DNA from: Aurantiacibacter rhizosphaerae
GTDB lineage: Bacteria; Pseudomonadota; Alphaproteobacteria; Sphingomonadales; Sphingomonadaceae
Reading direction: 5' to 3'
Assembly (NCBI RefSeq): GCF_009807005.1
Contig: NZ_WUBR01000004.1
Span: forward strand, 141,647-205,646
DNA: 64,000 nucleotides
The position numbers and the translations under genes were made by a program. The notes under the pieces were generated by a model that had not been told where the DNA came from, did no database searches, and saw only the letters and a program-made list of their open reading frames with translations. Shown here in pieces: positions 34,162 to 45,242 of this stretch; position 1 is the first letter of the stretch; each line of letters begins with the position of its first letter.

Positions 34162-35745
34162 ATGGCATCACCCGAAACATCCACGCCCGATGGCCCCGTA
34201 CTCGTTCCCATTCTGGGGGATCAGCTCACCCGCGACTTGGCTTCGATCAGGGGCCGGACAAAGGATGATACCGTCATCCTGATGATGGAGGTGTGGGACG
34301 AGGCAACCTACGTCAAACATCACAAGCAGAAGATCGTGCTGATCTTTTCCGCCATGCGCCACTTCGCCGCAGAGCTGCGCGATGCGGGCTGGACGGTGGA
34401 TTACGTGACGCTGGACGATGAGGATAATTCCGGCAGCTTCACCGGAGAGATTGCCCGCGCCACCAGCCGCCACGATCCGCGCGCCATCCACGTGGTGGAA
34501 GCCGGCGAATGGCGCGTGCAGCAGGCTATCGAGGAATGGCCGGACAAGTTCGATTGCGAAGTGGAAATTCTGCCCGATGATCGCTTTGTCGCCAGCATCG
34601 CGGAGTTTCGCGAATGGGCAGAGGGCCGCGATGCGCTGCGCATGGAGTATTTCTACCGCGAGATGCGCCGCAAGACCGGGCTGCTGATGGATGGTGACAA
34701 GCCGGAGGGCGGGCAGTGGAACCTGGACAAGCAGAACCGCGAATCTCCCGATGACGAGATGGACGCGCCAGAACGCCCGAAGTTTGAACCGGACGAAACG
34801 ACGCGCGACGTCATCGAACTGGTGCAAAGCCGCTTTGCCGATCATTTCGGATCGCTGGACAATTTCGCCTGGCCCGTGACCCGCGACGAGGCGGAAGAGG
34901 CCGCCGATGCCTTCTTCGAAGAGCGGATAGAGAATTTCGGCCCCTATCAGGATGCGATGGTGCACGGGGAGGATGATCTCTATCATTCGATGTTGTCCAC
35001 CAGCATCAATCTGGGGCTGCTCGATCCGCTGGAGCTGTGCCAGCGCGCGGAAGCATCGTACCGCGATGGTAAGGCGCCGCTAAACAGCGTGGAAGGCTTC
35101 ATTCGCCAGCTGATCGGCTGGCGCGAATATGTGCGCGGGTTCTACTGGTATCAGATGCCCGGCCTGCAGAGTAACAATGCACTGAACGCGCAGCGCGGTC
35201 TGCCGGAATTTTACTGGACCGGCGAAACGGACATGCGCTGCCTTGCCGATTGCGTTCGCTCCACCCGCGATAATGCCCATGCCCATCATATCCAGCGGCT
35301 GATGGTGCTGGGCAATTTTGCCCTGCTCGCCGGCATCAATCCCCGAGAGGTGCAGGACTGGTATCTGGTGGTGTATGCCGACGCCTATGAATGGGTGGAA
35401 TTGCCCAATGTGGCGGCGATGATCCTTTATGCCGATGGCGGAAATCTGGCGTCGAAGCCCTATGCCGCCAGCGGGAATTACATCAACAAGATGTCCGATT
35501 ATTGCAAGGAATGCCGATACTCTCCATCAAAGAAGACAGGCGAAGCCGCCTGCCCGTTCAACCCGCTGTACTGGCATTTCATGCACCGGCACCGCGATCG
35601 GCTGGAAAGCAACCATCGTATCGGGCGGATCTATTCGACATGGGACAGGATGGGAGAGGACAAGCAACAGGAGTATCTGGATAGCGCAGAGGCTTTCCTC
35701 GACACTCTCGAACCTGCAGGCAGAGGCTGGGCGCGCAATGACTGA
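34162..35745 (+). CDS. phrB: FeS-type bacterial (6-4) photolyase / cryptochrome
   Basis: A 527-residue photolyase of the FeS-BCP/CryPro class. The N-terminal domain begins VLVPILGDQLTRDLASI. The four FeS ligands match Agrobacterium PhrB in spacing: Cys360, Cys448, Cys451 and Cys464 here, versus 350, 438, 441 and 454 there (from memory). The catalytic His-rich region HAHHIQRLMVLGNFALLAG and the FAD-site segment NAHAHHIQ are intact. It repairs UV (6-4) photoproducts with blue light. The ATG at 34162 is preferred; 34123 is an alternative. The symbol reflects similarity to PhrB. It is the second light-related gene in this stretch. Confidence 0.93.
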   Translation: MASPETSTPDGPVLVPILGDQLTRDLASIRGRTKDDTVILMMEVWDEATYVKHHKQKIVLIFSAMRHFAAELRDAGWTVDYVTLDDEDNSGSFTGEIARATSRHDPRAIHVVEAGEWRVQQAIEEWPDKFDCEVEILPDDRFVASIAEFREWAEGRDALRMEYFYREMRRKTGLLMDGDKPEGGQWNLDKQNRESPDDEMDAPERPKFEPDETTRDVIELVQSRFADHFGSLDNFAWPVTRDEAEEAADAFFEERIENFGPYQDAMVHGEDDLYHSMLSTSINLGLLDPLELCQRAEASYRDGKAPLNSVEGFIRQLIGWREYVRGFYWYQMPGLQSNNALNAQRGLPEFYWTGETDMRCLADCVRSTRDNAHAHHIQRLMVLGNFALLAGINPREVQDWYLVVYADAYEWVELPNVAAMILYADGGNLASKPYAASGNYINKMSDYCKECRYSPSKKTGEAACPFNPLYWHFMHRHRDRLESNHRIGRIYSTWDRMGEDKQQEYLDSAEAFLDTLEPAGRGWARND

Positions 35746-35762
35746 CGCGGGGCCAGACCGCC

Positions 35763-36683
35763 TCAATAGGCGGTGATCGCCTCGCCCTTGCGGCTCCACA
35801 TCGGTTTCACGATCCTGCCGCGCCTGCTTGCCAGCACCAGCATCCAGATCCCTGCCCCTGTTGCCACCACCAGTGCAAAGATCGTCGCCTCCAGCCCGAA
35901 GCCGCCGCCTGCCAGCAGCATCGGCCCCTCCAGCGTGGCGGCAATCGGCCCGCTGGTGGCGTTGCCCGATACCGGCACATCCCACAAAGCCTGCACCACG
36001 TTCCACCCTGCGTGCAATCCGATCGCCAGCCAGAGCGAGCGCGTGAGCACATAGGCAGCGCCCAGCAAAACGCCCGCCTCTATCGCGATGGCGAGGGAGG
36101 AGAAGAAGGTGGCATTATCATTGCCGCCATGAAGGAAGCCAAAGATCAGCGCGCTGATGACAAGCGCGATCCAGGTTCCGGTCAGTTCCTCCAGCCAGCG
36201 CAGGATGATCCCGCGGATCAGCAATTCTTCGAAGAAACCGGCATAGAGCCCAAACAGAAAGATGATCGTCATCCAGTCGGCAAAGTCATCCGATCCGGCG
36301 ATACGGTACGCTCCAAACAAAGCAGCCAGGCCGACACAGATGGAAATGAGGATGGCACCGCCACCAAACCCGGCCGTCACATCGCGCACCGCGCGCAGGT
36401 TCAGGGGAAGATCGTCATGCTTCTTCGCCCCCAGCCGCCGGATGATGAGCTTGTAGGCCAGCATGCACAGCGCAATCAGCACGAAGACACTGGCAATCCC
36501 GCCTGCCGTTTCACCAAGTGCCGGATAGACAAGGTGTTGCCCTGCAAGCGCCGCTAGATAGGCCGCACCCACCACCAGAGCGAGCGCGACCGCCATGGCA
36601 ATAAGCGGAAACTGCCAGATCCTCAGCCAGACAGAACGGTTTTCACCGGCAGCTGCGGGCGATATCGGCGTTGTGTCTTCCAT
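35763..36683 (-). CDS. CPBP-family intramembrane metalloprotease
   Basis: A 306-residue polytopic membrane protein with about eight helices. The CPBP motifs are present: EExxxR as FFEELLIRGIILRW and the FxxxH motif in FGFLHGGN, followed by a third conserved region NxxxG. Members (CAAX protease/bacteriocin-processing enzymes, ABI) cleave membrane peptides or serve in bacteriocin self-immunity. The substrate is unknown. It lies 69 bp downstream of ada on the same strand, so a joint transcript is possible. Confidence 0.9.
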   Translation of the reverse strand: MEDTTPISPAAAGENRSVWLRIWQFPLIAMAVALALVVGAAYLAALAGQHLVYPALGETAGGIASVFVLIALCMLAYKLIIRRLGAKKHDDLPLNLRAVRDVTAGFGGGAILISICVGLAALFGAYRIAGSDDFADWMTIIFLFGLYAGFFEELLIRGIILRWLEELTGTWIALVISALIFGFLHGGNDNATFFSSLAIAIEAGVLLGAAYVLTRSLWLAIGLHAGWNVVQALWDVPVSGNATSGPIAATLEGPMLLAGGGFGLEATIFALVVATGAGIWMLVLASRRGRIVKPMWSRKGEAITAY

Positions 36684-36752
36684 AAGATTGATCCTTCACC
36701 ACGGCCACCCTGCTTCGTGCAGGATCGGCGCGCGCTCCACAAGATGCGCGCA

Positions 36753-37802
36753 TCACTTGCCGCGCTTTTCCCGCTCCAGCAATTCTGCCTTGATCGCGGT
36801 GCCATAGGCATATCCGCCCAGCCCGCCATCGGCGGCAATCACGCGGTGGCAGGGAATCAGCACGGCGATATTGTTTGCGCCATTGGCCCCGCCCACCGCG
36901 CGGCTGGCCTTGGGCTGGCCAAGGGCGGCAGCAAGTTCGCCATAGCTGCGCGTTTCGCCGGACGGGATACGGCGAAGTTCATCCCACACGCGCTGCTGAA
37001 AAGCGGTGCCCTGCACATCCAGCGGAATATCCTGACCGGTGCCGGGTTTCTCCACCGCCTGCAGCACTGTTGCGAAAAGGGTGCGGAATTGCTCCCCGCC
37101 CTCGATCAATTCGGCCTTGGGAAAGCGGGCGCGCAATTGCTCTTCACCCTCATTGAATGAAAGGCAGCACACCCCGTTGTCCGTGGCCGCCACCAGCATC
37201 GTTCCCAATGTGGTTTCCATCAAGGCATAGTGAATGGTGCGTCCGGCTCCCCCATCCCGGCGGTCTTTCGCGCTCATGCCAAGCTGTCCTTTCATATCCT
37301 CGTAAAAACGGGAGGGGGCCTGATAGCCCGCCTCATATATGGCGTCCGTCACGCGTCGCTCCTGCGCCAGCGCCTCTCCGGCCCGCTCTCGCCGCAATGC
37401 TCGCGCGTAGGCGGCGGGTGACATGCCAACCGCCCGCTTGAACACGCGCTGGATATGCGTGGGCGAATATCCGGTTGCCGCGCCGAGCTGCTGCAGGGAC
37501 ACCGGGCCTTGCGCTTCCCGCACCATGTCCAGCACGCGCAGCACGGCGCGTTCCTCTCGCGAATGCTGATCCGGCGCGCACCGCTTGCAGGCGCGCAGGC
37601 CTGCGTCCTCTGCCGCAAGGGGCGTTTCATAAAAGCGCACATTCTCCCGCTTGGGCGCGCGCGCCGGGCAACTGGGGCGGCAATATATACCCGTTGAATG
37701 CACGCCGGTAACAAACACGCCATCGAAGCGGTGATCCTTCGCCAGGGCGATGCGCCAGCGATCCTCGTCAGTCAGCGGGGCGGGAATTGTTCGTTCGGTC
37801 AT
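36753..37802 (-). CDS. ada: Bifunctional DNA repair methyltransferase and regulator Ada
   Basis: A 349-residue Ada protein with all three parts. The N-terminal zinc domain has Cys41, Cys45, Cys72 and Cys75 (CRPSC ... CKRC), where the first is the methyl acceptor for phosphotriesters. An AraC-type DNA-binding domain follows (SPTHIQRVFKRAVGMSPAAYA). The C-terminal O6-methylguanine methyltransferase has PCHRV with Cys318. In E. coli the protein is 354 residues. It both repairs alkylation and activates its own regulon. The start at 37802 is the usual one; the frame opens to 38039 without homology. Confidence 0.95.
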   Translation of the reverse strand: MTERTIPAPLTDEDRWRIALAKDHRFDGVFVTGVHSTGIYCRPSCPARAPKRENVRFYETPLAAEDAGLRACKRCAPDQHSREERAVLRVLDMVREAQGPVSLQQLGAATGYSPTHIQRVFKRAVGMSPAAYARALRRERAGEALAQERRVTDAIYEAGYQAPSRFYEDMKGQLGMSAKDRRDGGAGRTIHYALMETTLGTMLVAATDNGVCCLSFNEGEEQLRARFPKAELIEGGEQFRTLFATVLQAVEKPGTGQDIPLDVQGTAFQQRVWDELRRIPSGETRSYGELAAALGQPKASRAVGGANGANNIAVLIPCHRVIAADGGLGGYAYGTAIKAELLEREKRGK

Positions 37803-37884
37803 GCCATTGCTTTGCCAGCTTTGTGCAAGCTGCGCGTCCCGAAGCTTGCGGTCAATGCACAAGCCTATAGAAGCCCGATCCCAT

Positions 37885-39474
37885 ATGCACCGGATCGCCA
37901 GCCTTCTCGCCCTCATCCTCGCCGCGCTTACGCTGGCGCCCGCAACGGCCTTCGCCGATCCGGGCGATATAGAGGCATCGGCGCGCGGCGTTGTGCGCGT
38001 GATCATCATCGGCAAGGACGGCGAGGAAATCTTCGCCATCTCTCACGGCACCGGCTTTGCAGTGGGGGGAGAACGGATCGTCACCAATGCCCACGTGGTG
38101 CGCGAGGCTGTGGATGACGATCGCCTTTCCATAGGCGTGGTTCCGGCAGAAGGGGCCGAAGCGGTCTATGCCAGGCTGGTTTCCGTCAGCCCGAAAAACG
38201 ATCTGGCGCTGCTGCAACTGACAGAGCCACTGGGCCTGCCCCCGCTGACGATTGCAGGCAATCCGCCGAAAAGCGGCCCTGTTACGGCGGTGGGCTATCC
38301 GATGAACGTGGATCGTGCGCAGGGCCTTGGCCAGTCGGATATTTTCCGCGCGCAGCCCCCCGTTACGGCCACGGGCTTCCTTTCGGGGCGCAGGCCCAGC
38401 AAGGAATTCGACACGATTCTCCATACGGCCCCCATTGCGCGGGGCAATTCCGGCGGCCCGTTGCTGGACGATTGCGGGCGCGTGATCGGGGTCAATTCCT
38501 TTGGCACCGAAAGCGCTGGCTCCGATGCAGAGTTTTTCTTCGCCGTCAGCACGCGCGAACTGCTGCCCTTCCTACGCGCCAATGACGTGCAGCCGCGCAT
38601 CAACGCCCTGCCCTGCCGCAGCCTCGCCGATCTGGAGGCGGAAGAGCTGGCGCGCGCAGAAGCCCAAGCCGAAGTTGCGCAGGCGCGCGCCGATCGCGAG
38701 GCAGAGGCTTTGGCGCAGCAGACTGCCGAGACGCGGCGGACTATCACGTACCAGGTGATCGAAGCACGCTCCAACGGCATGGCGCTGGCGCTGGTGTTCT
38801 TTATCATCGCGCTCGCCGCTGGCGCGGCGGCTGTCTTCGGACATCTGAAGGGCGATATGCGTTTGCGCGCCATCGCGGGGGTTGTTGCGCTGGTGGCTCT
38901 GGTGGGCGCGCTCGTCAGCTGGGTGTCCCGCCCCGCCTTTGCCGAGATTGACGATATGGTGGAGGAAAGCCTGCGCGCCGGCGCGGAGGCGGACGGGCCG
39001 ACAGGCACGGTGCCCATGCCGGGCGCCACCACCGCTACACAAAGCGGCAGCTACACCTGCGTGCTGGATACCGATCGCAGCCGGGTGGTGGGCGATCCGG
39101 CAGACGACATGACTATAGAATGGTCCGACAAGGGCTGTATCAATGCGCGCACACAATATGGCCTGACCGGTGGCCGCTGGACCCGCGTGTTCGTTCCTGC
39201 CAATGAAGCTGCCGTATCGGTGAACCGTTATGACCCTGCCGCTGGCGAGCTGGTGATGGAACGCTATCTGCTCGATCTGGAAACCATGCGGGAGGCGCGC
39301 ACCGCCCGCGGCGCCTATGTCGCACCTGAATGCGGCGCGGACGAGGAAGCAGCGCGTGAACTGGGCGGCAATCAGGCCGCTATCATGTCTGCCCTGCCCC
39401 CGCGCCCCAATGAACGGCTGGTCTATCGCTGCTCCGAAATGGTAGAGATGGATGGTGACACGGCCGGGAATTAG
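37885..39474 (+). CDS. Trypsin-like serine protease with membrane segments
   Basis: A 529-residue exported protein. A signal peptide (MHRIASLLALILAALTLAPA) precedes an S1C/HtrA-like protease domain with His70 (VTNAHVV), Asp106 (NDLALL) and Ser189 (RGNSGGP). A coiled-coil-like region (about 250-285) and two membrane helices (about 292-315 and 325-345) follow. The remaining 170 residues form a second, soluble domain. It has no PDZ domain, so it differs from DegP. It may cleave envelope proteins; the target is unknown. Divergent from ada, with 82 bp between. Confidence 0.88.
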   Translation: MHRIASLLALILAALTLAPATAFADPGDIEASARGVVRVIIIGKDGEEIFAISHGTGFAVGGERIVTNAHVVREAVDDDRLSIGVVPAEGAEAVYARLVSVSPKNDLALLQLTEPLGLPPLTIAGNPPKSGPVTAVGYPMNVDRAQGLGQSDIFRAQPPVTATGFLSGRRPSKEFDTILHTAPIARGNSGGPLLDDCGRVIGVNSFGTESAGSDAEFFFAVSTRELLPFLRANDVQPRINALPCRSLADLEAEELARAEAQAEVAQARADREAEALAQQTAETRRTITYQVIEARSNGMALALVFFIIALAAGAAAVFGHLKGDMRLRAIAGVVALVALVGALVSWVSRPAFAEIDDMVEESLRAGAEADGPTGTVPMPGATTATQSGSYTCVLDTDRSRVVGDPADDMTIEWSDKGCINARTQYGLTGGRWTRVFVPANEAAVSVNRYDPAAGELVMERYLLDLETMREARTARGAYVAPECGADEEAARELGGNQAAIMSALPPRPNERLVYRCSEMVEMDGDTAGN

Positions 39475-39665
39475 GGTAGTTGCCAGGGTAACAACCTTTA
39501 CTCCACTGCCGCGTGTAGCATCGCATGAGTACTTGCGCCGGAGTTGGGTTGCATGAATCAAACCTCGGTGCTAGGCGCGCGCCAACCTTGATAAGGGGGC
39601 GTTTCAAATGCTTCCGATCAGGCAACCAGTATTTACGTTTCTCTGACCTTGAAGGACATTCGCGC

Positions 39666-40223
39666 GTGGAGCTTTCCGCCGGTATTCAGGCCAGCCTGGC
39701 AGGGCGTTATGCCTCGGCCCTATTTGATCTTGCCAGTGAAGCTGGCACGGTAACCGCTGTCGAGTCCGATCTGGACAAGCTCGATTCCGCATTGCGCGAA
39801 TCGAAAGAGCTTTCGGCGCTTATCAACAATCCAGAGATCAGCCGCAGCCAGCTGGCATCCGTGATGGCCGGCATCGGCGATCACCTTGGCCTTTCGGAAT
39901 TGACGAAGAATTTTCTCGGCGTGCTGGCGAACAATCGCCGCGTGTCGAAATTGCCCGGCGTCATCCGTGCCTTCTCCATCATCGCCGCCGCCCAGCGCGG
40001 CGAAGTGCAGGCCGAAGTTGCCAGCGCACACGCCCTCACCGATGCCCAGCTGATCGAGCTGGAAAGCAAGCTGCGCGCCCGCGAAGGCCGCACGGTGAAA
40101 CTGAAATCGCGCGTCGATCCCGACCTTCTGGGCGGGCTCGTCGTCACCATCGGATCGAAGCGCATCGACAGCTCGATCCGTACCCGTCTCAACTCCCTCG
40201 CCCAGGCCATGAAGACCGCCTGA
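39666..40223 (+). CDS. atpH: ATP synthase F1 subunit delta
   Basis: A 185-residue subunit, matching the family length. The start is GTG at 39666, preceded by AAGGA, and the N-terminus reads [22 protein letters not shown], the standard delta start. The C-terminal motif [28 protein letters not shown] is diagnostic. Delta links F1 to the peripheral stalk. First gene of the atpHAGDC operon; the 190 bp upstream hold no other gene and probably contain the promoter. Confidence 0.95.
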   Translation: MELSAGIQASLAGRYASALFDLASEAGTVTAVESDLDKLDSALRESKELSALINNPEISRSQLASVMAGIGDHLGLSELTKNFLGVLANNRRVSKLPGVIRAFSIIAAAQRGEVQAEVASAHALTDAQLIELESKLRAREGRTVKLKSRVDPDLLGGLVVTIGSKRIDSSIRTRLNSLAQAMKTA

Positions 40224-40227
40224 GTAG

Positions 40228-41781
<1,554 letters not shown>

Positions 41782-41810
41782 TCCGTTCAAGAGACAAATA
41801 GGGAGCCGAA

Positions 41811-42680
41811 ATGGCTAGCCTCAAGGAACTCAAGGACCGGATCAAGTCGGTCAAGTCCACGCAGAAGATCACCAAGGCCAAGCAGATGGTCGCGGCGGCT
41901 AAATTGCGCAAGGCGCAGGCCGCTGCCGAGGCTGCGCGCCCTTATGCGGATCGCCTGGCAGGCGTGATGGGCTCGCTCGCCAGCAAGGTGAGCGGCGATT
42001 CTGCACCCCTGCTGCTGCGCGGCACGGGCAGCAGGCAGCGTCATCTGCTGGTCGTGGTCAACACCGACAAGGGCCTGTGCGGCGGTCTCAACGCGAATAT
42101 CGTGAAAGAGGCCAAGAAGCAGGCAAAGGCGCTGATGGCCGAGGGGAAGGATGTGTCCTTCTACCTGGTGGGCAAGAAGGGCCGCGCCCCGATCAAGCGC
42201 GACTATGCCGGCCAGATCGATGCGCAATATGACACCAGCGAGATGAAGAACCCGGACTTCGCCGAAGCCGAGAAAATCGCTGACGAGCTGGTAGCCAAGT
42301 TCGAGAACGGCGAATTCGACGTCGCGCACCTCGTCTATCCGATCTTCAAGAGCGCGCTGGCGCAGGACCCCACGACCACGCAGATCCTGCCGGTCCCTGC
42401 CCCGGAAACGGCCGCTGAATCGGATTCGGTTGTCGAGTATGAGCCCGATGAAGAGGCCATCCTCGAAGATCTGCTGCCGCGTTACATCAAGACGCAGCTG
42501 TTTGGTGCATTGCTGGAACGCGAGGCTTCCGAACAGGGCGCCTCGATGACCGCGATGGACAATGCCACGCGCAACGCCGGCGATCTGATCGACAAGCTCA
42601 CCATCCAGTACAACCGCAGCCGTCAGGCCGCGATTACGACTGAACTCATTGAAATCATTGCGGGCGCAGAAGCGCTCTGA
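41811..42680 (+). CDS. atpG: ATP synthase F1 subunit gamma
   Basis: A 289-residue gamma subunit, the central rotor shaft. The N-terminal helix [32 protein letters not shown] and the C-terminal [25 protein letters not shown] are conserved. The C-terminus ends [22 protein letters not shown], complete. An 18-bp gap separates it from the inserted lipoprotein gene. Confidence 0.97.
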   Translation: MASLKELKDRIKSVKSTQKITKAKQMVAAAKLRKAQAAAEAARPYADRLAGVMGSLASKVSGDSAPLLLRGTGSRQRHLLVVVNTDKGLCGGLNANIVKEAKKQAKALMAEGKDVSFYLVGKKGRAPIKRDYAGQIDAQYDTSEMKNPDFAEAEKIADELVAKFENGEFDVAHLVYPIFKSALAQDPTTTQILPVPAPETAAESDSVVEYEPDEEAILEDLLPRYIKTQLFGALLEREASEQGASMTAMDNATRNAGDLIDKLTIQYNRSRQAAITTELIEIIAGAEAL

Positions 42681-42697
42681 TCCGGAAAGACTTTCTT

Positions 42698-43042
42698 GTG
42701 AAAAATTTGACCCTCGCCCTCTGCATGCCCATTCTCGCGCTCGCCGCCTGCGGCGAAGAGCCTGCACCTGCACCAGAGCCTACCGAAACCGTGGCAGCAG
42801 AGCCTGTTGTTACCCTGCCCGCTCCGGATGAAGCGCTGTTTGCAGAGCTGCACGCCGAAACCTGCCCCGATGCCGAAACCGTCAGCACGTCTTTCTGTCA
42901 GCGCGCGATGGGCGCCGAAACCGCATCCTGCGAATTTGGCCTGGGCGATGATGATGTACTGCGCAATGACGCAACCCTCGAAGTCAGCGAAACCGGCGAT
43001 GCCTGGGTGATCGCCGATGCCGAAGCGGTTTGCGCAATCTGA
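42698..43042 (+). CDS. Small lipoprotein encoded inside the ATP synthase operon
   Basis: A 114-residue protein starting at a GTG (42698) with GGAAAG upstream. The signal is a lipoprotein type ending LALAAC (Cys18), then an acidic Pro/Glu/Val linker. The mature domain has four further cysteines (CPDAE, FCQRA, SCEFG and the terminal AVCAI), likely forming two disulfides. It resembles the acidic lipoproteins at 4014-4385 and 25209-25709 in style, not clearly in sequence. It sits between atpG and atpD with no terminator, so it is presumably co-transcribed. No family recognised; a role for the ATP synthase is speculation. Confidence 0.8.
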   Translation: MKNLTLALCMPILALAACGEEPAPAPEPTETVAAEPVVTLPAPDEALFAELHAETCPDAETVSTSFCQRAMGAETASCEFGLGDDDVLRNDATLEVSETGDAWVIADAEAVCAI

Positions 43043-43081
43043 CCACGCCGATTAGTTAACCCGAAACAGACACCTTTCTGA

Positions 43082-44557
<1,476 letters not shown>

Positions 44558-44562
44558 GCACA

Positions 44563-44820
44563 ATGGCTCTTCACTTCGAACTCGTAACCCCGTCGAAGCT
44601 GGTCCGCTCGGAAGACGTCCACATGGTGGTCGTTCCCGGCGCGGAAGGCGAATTCGGTGTGCTGGAAGGCCACGCGCCCTTCATGTCCACCATTCGTGAC
44701 GGTGCGGTGCAGGTCTACAAGACAGAAGGCGGCGCGCCCGAGGAAATCGAAGTGCGTGGCGGCTTTGCTGAGGTTGGCGACAATGGGCTGACCGTCCTTG
44801 CCGAACACGTCGAGGACTAA
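44563..44820 (+). CDS. atpC: ATP synthase F1 subunit epsilon, short form
   Basis: An 85-residue epsilon subunit covering only the N-terminal beta-sandwich ([38 protein letters not shown]). The two-helix C-terminal domain, which in E. coli (139 residues) inhibits ATP hydrolysis, is missing and the sequence ends cleanly at VLAEHVED with a stop. Such short forms occur in related alphaproteobacteria. Last gene of the operon, with a terminator right after. Confidence 0.95.
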   Translation: MALHFELVTPSKLVRSEDVHMVVVPGAEGEFGVLEGHAPFMSTIRDGAVQVYKTEGGAPEEIEVRGGFAEVGDNGLTVLAEHVED

Positions 44821-44853
44821 CCCTCGCGCCAGCATCTATCGGCTATCAACAAC

Positions 44854-44890
44854 AAGGCCGCGGCACCCAGGTGCTGCGGCCTTTTGTTTT
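44854..44890 (+). terminator. Rho-independent terminator of the atp operon
   Basis: AAGGCCGCGGCAC (44854-44866) pairs with GTGCTGCGGCCTT (44871-44883) apart from one wobble, with a CCAG loop and a TTGTTTT tail to 44890. It ends the atpHAG-lipoprotein-atpDC transcript. Confidence 0.9.
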
Positions 44891-44912
44891 GCGGCTGCCT
44901 GAAGGCCCGCGC

Positions 44913-45194
44913 CTATTTGGGCCGACGCGTGGGCGCGTGGAAATCGGGCGGCTTATCGGCAATCCAGCGCAGGAATTTGGCGACATCTTCCTGCTTTGCC
45001 ACGGGCTCTCGAGCGCTATCCAGTCTAGCCAGTTCCGCATTGGTAAAGTGGGCGTGGATCGTGCGGTGACAGATGGGATGCACCGGAACCGTCTCGCGCC
45101 CTTTCTTCGCCTTGGGCACGGTGTGGTGCCATTGGACCCGCTTGCCCAGCGGCCTTTCGCACAGCCAGCAATTCCTGCTTTCCGCCTCACTCAT
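44913..45194 (-). CDS. Small HNH-type endonuclease-like protein
   Basis: A 93-residue protein with a CxxC pair (NCWLCERPL), the metal-associated WHHTVPKAKKG, and a further CH pair with histidines (HPICHRTIHAHF). This is the arrangement of a short HNH (His-Asn-His) nuclease domain, although a typical Asn is not obvious. No fused recognition domain. It stands alone between the atp operon and the polysaccharide locus on the opposite strand. Possibly a structure-specific nuclease or a stray defence remnant; function uncertain. Confidence 0.72.
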   Translation of the reverse strand: MSEAESRNCWLCERPLGKRVQWHHTVPKAKKGRETVPVHPICHRTIHAHFTNAELARLDSAREPVAKQEDVAKFLRWIADKPPDFHAPTRRPK

Positions 45195-45242
45195 AATCGC
45201 TTCTTAACCATGTTGCGCGATTGCGCACCTCTATAGGAGGCA

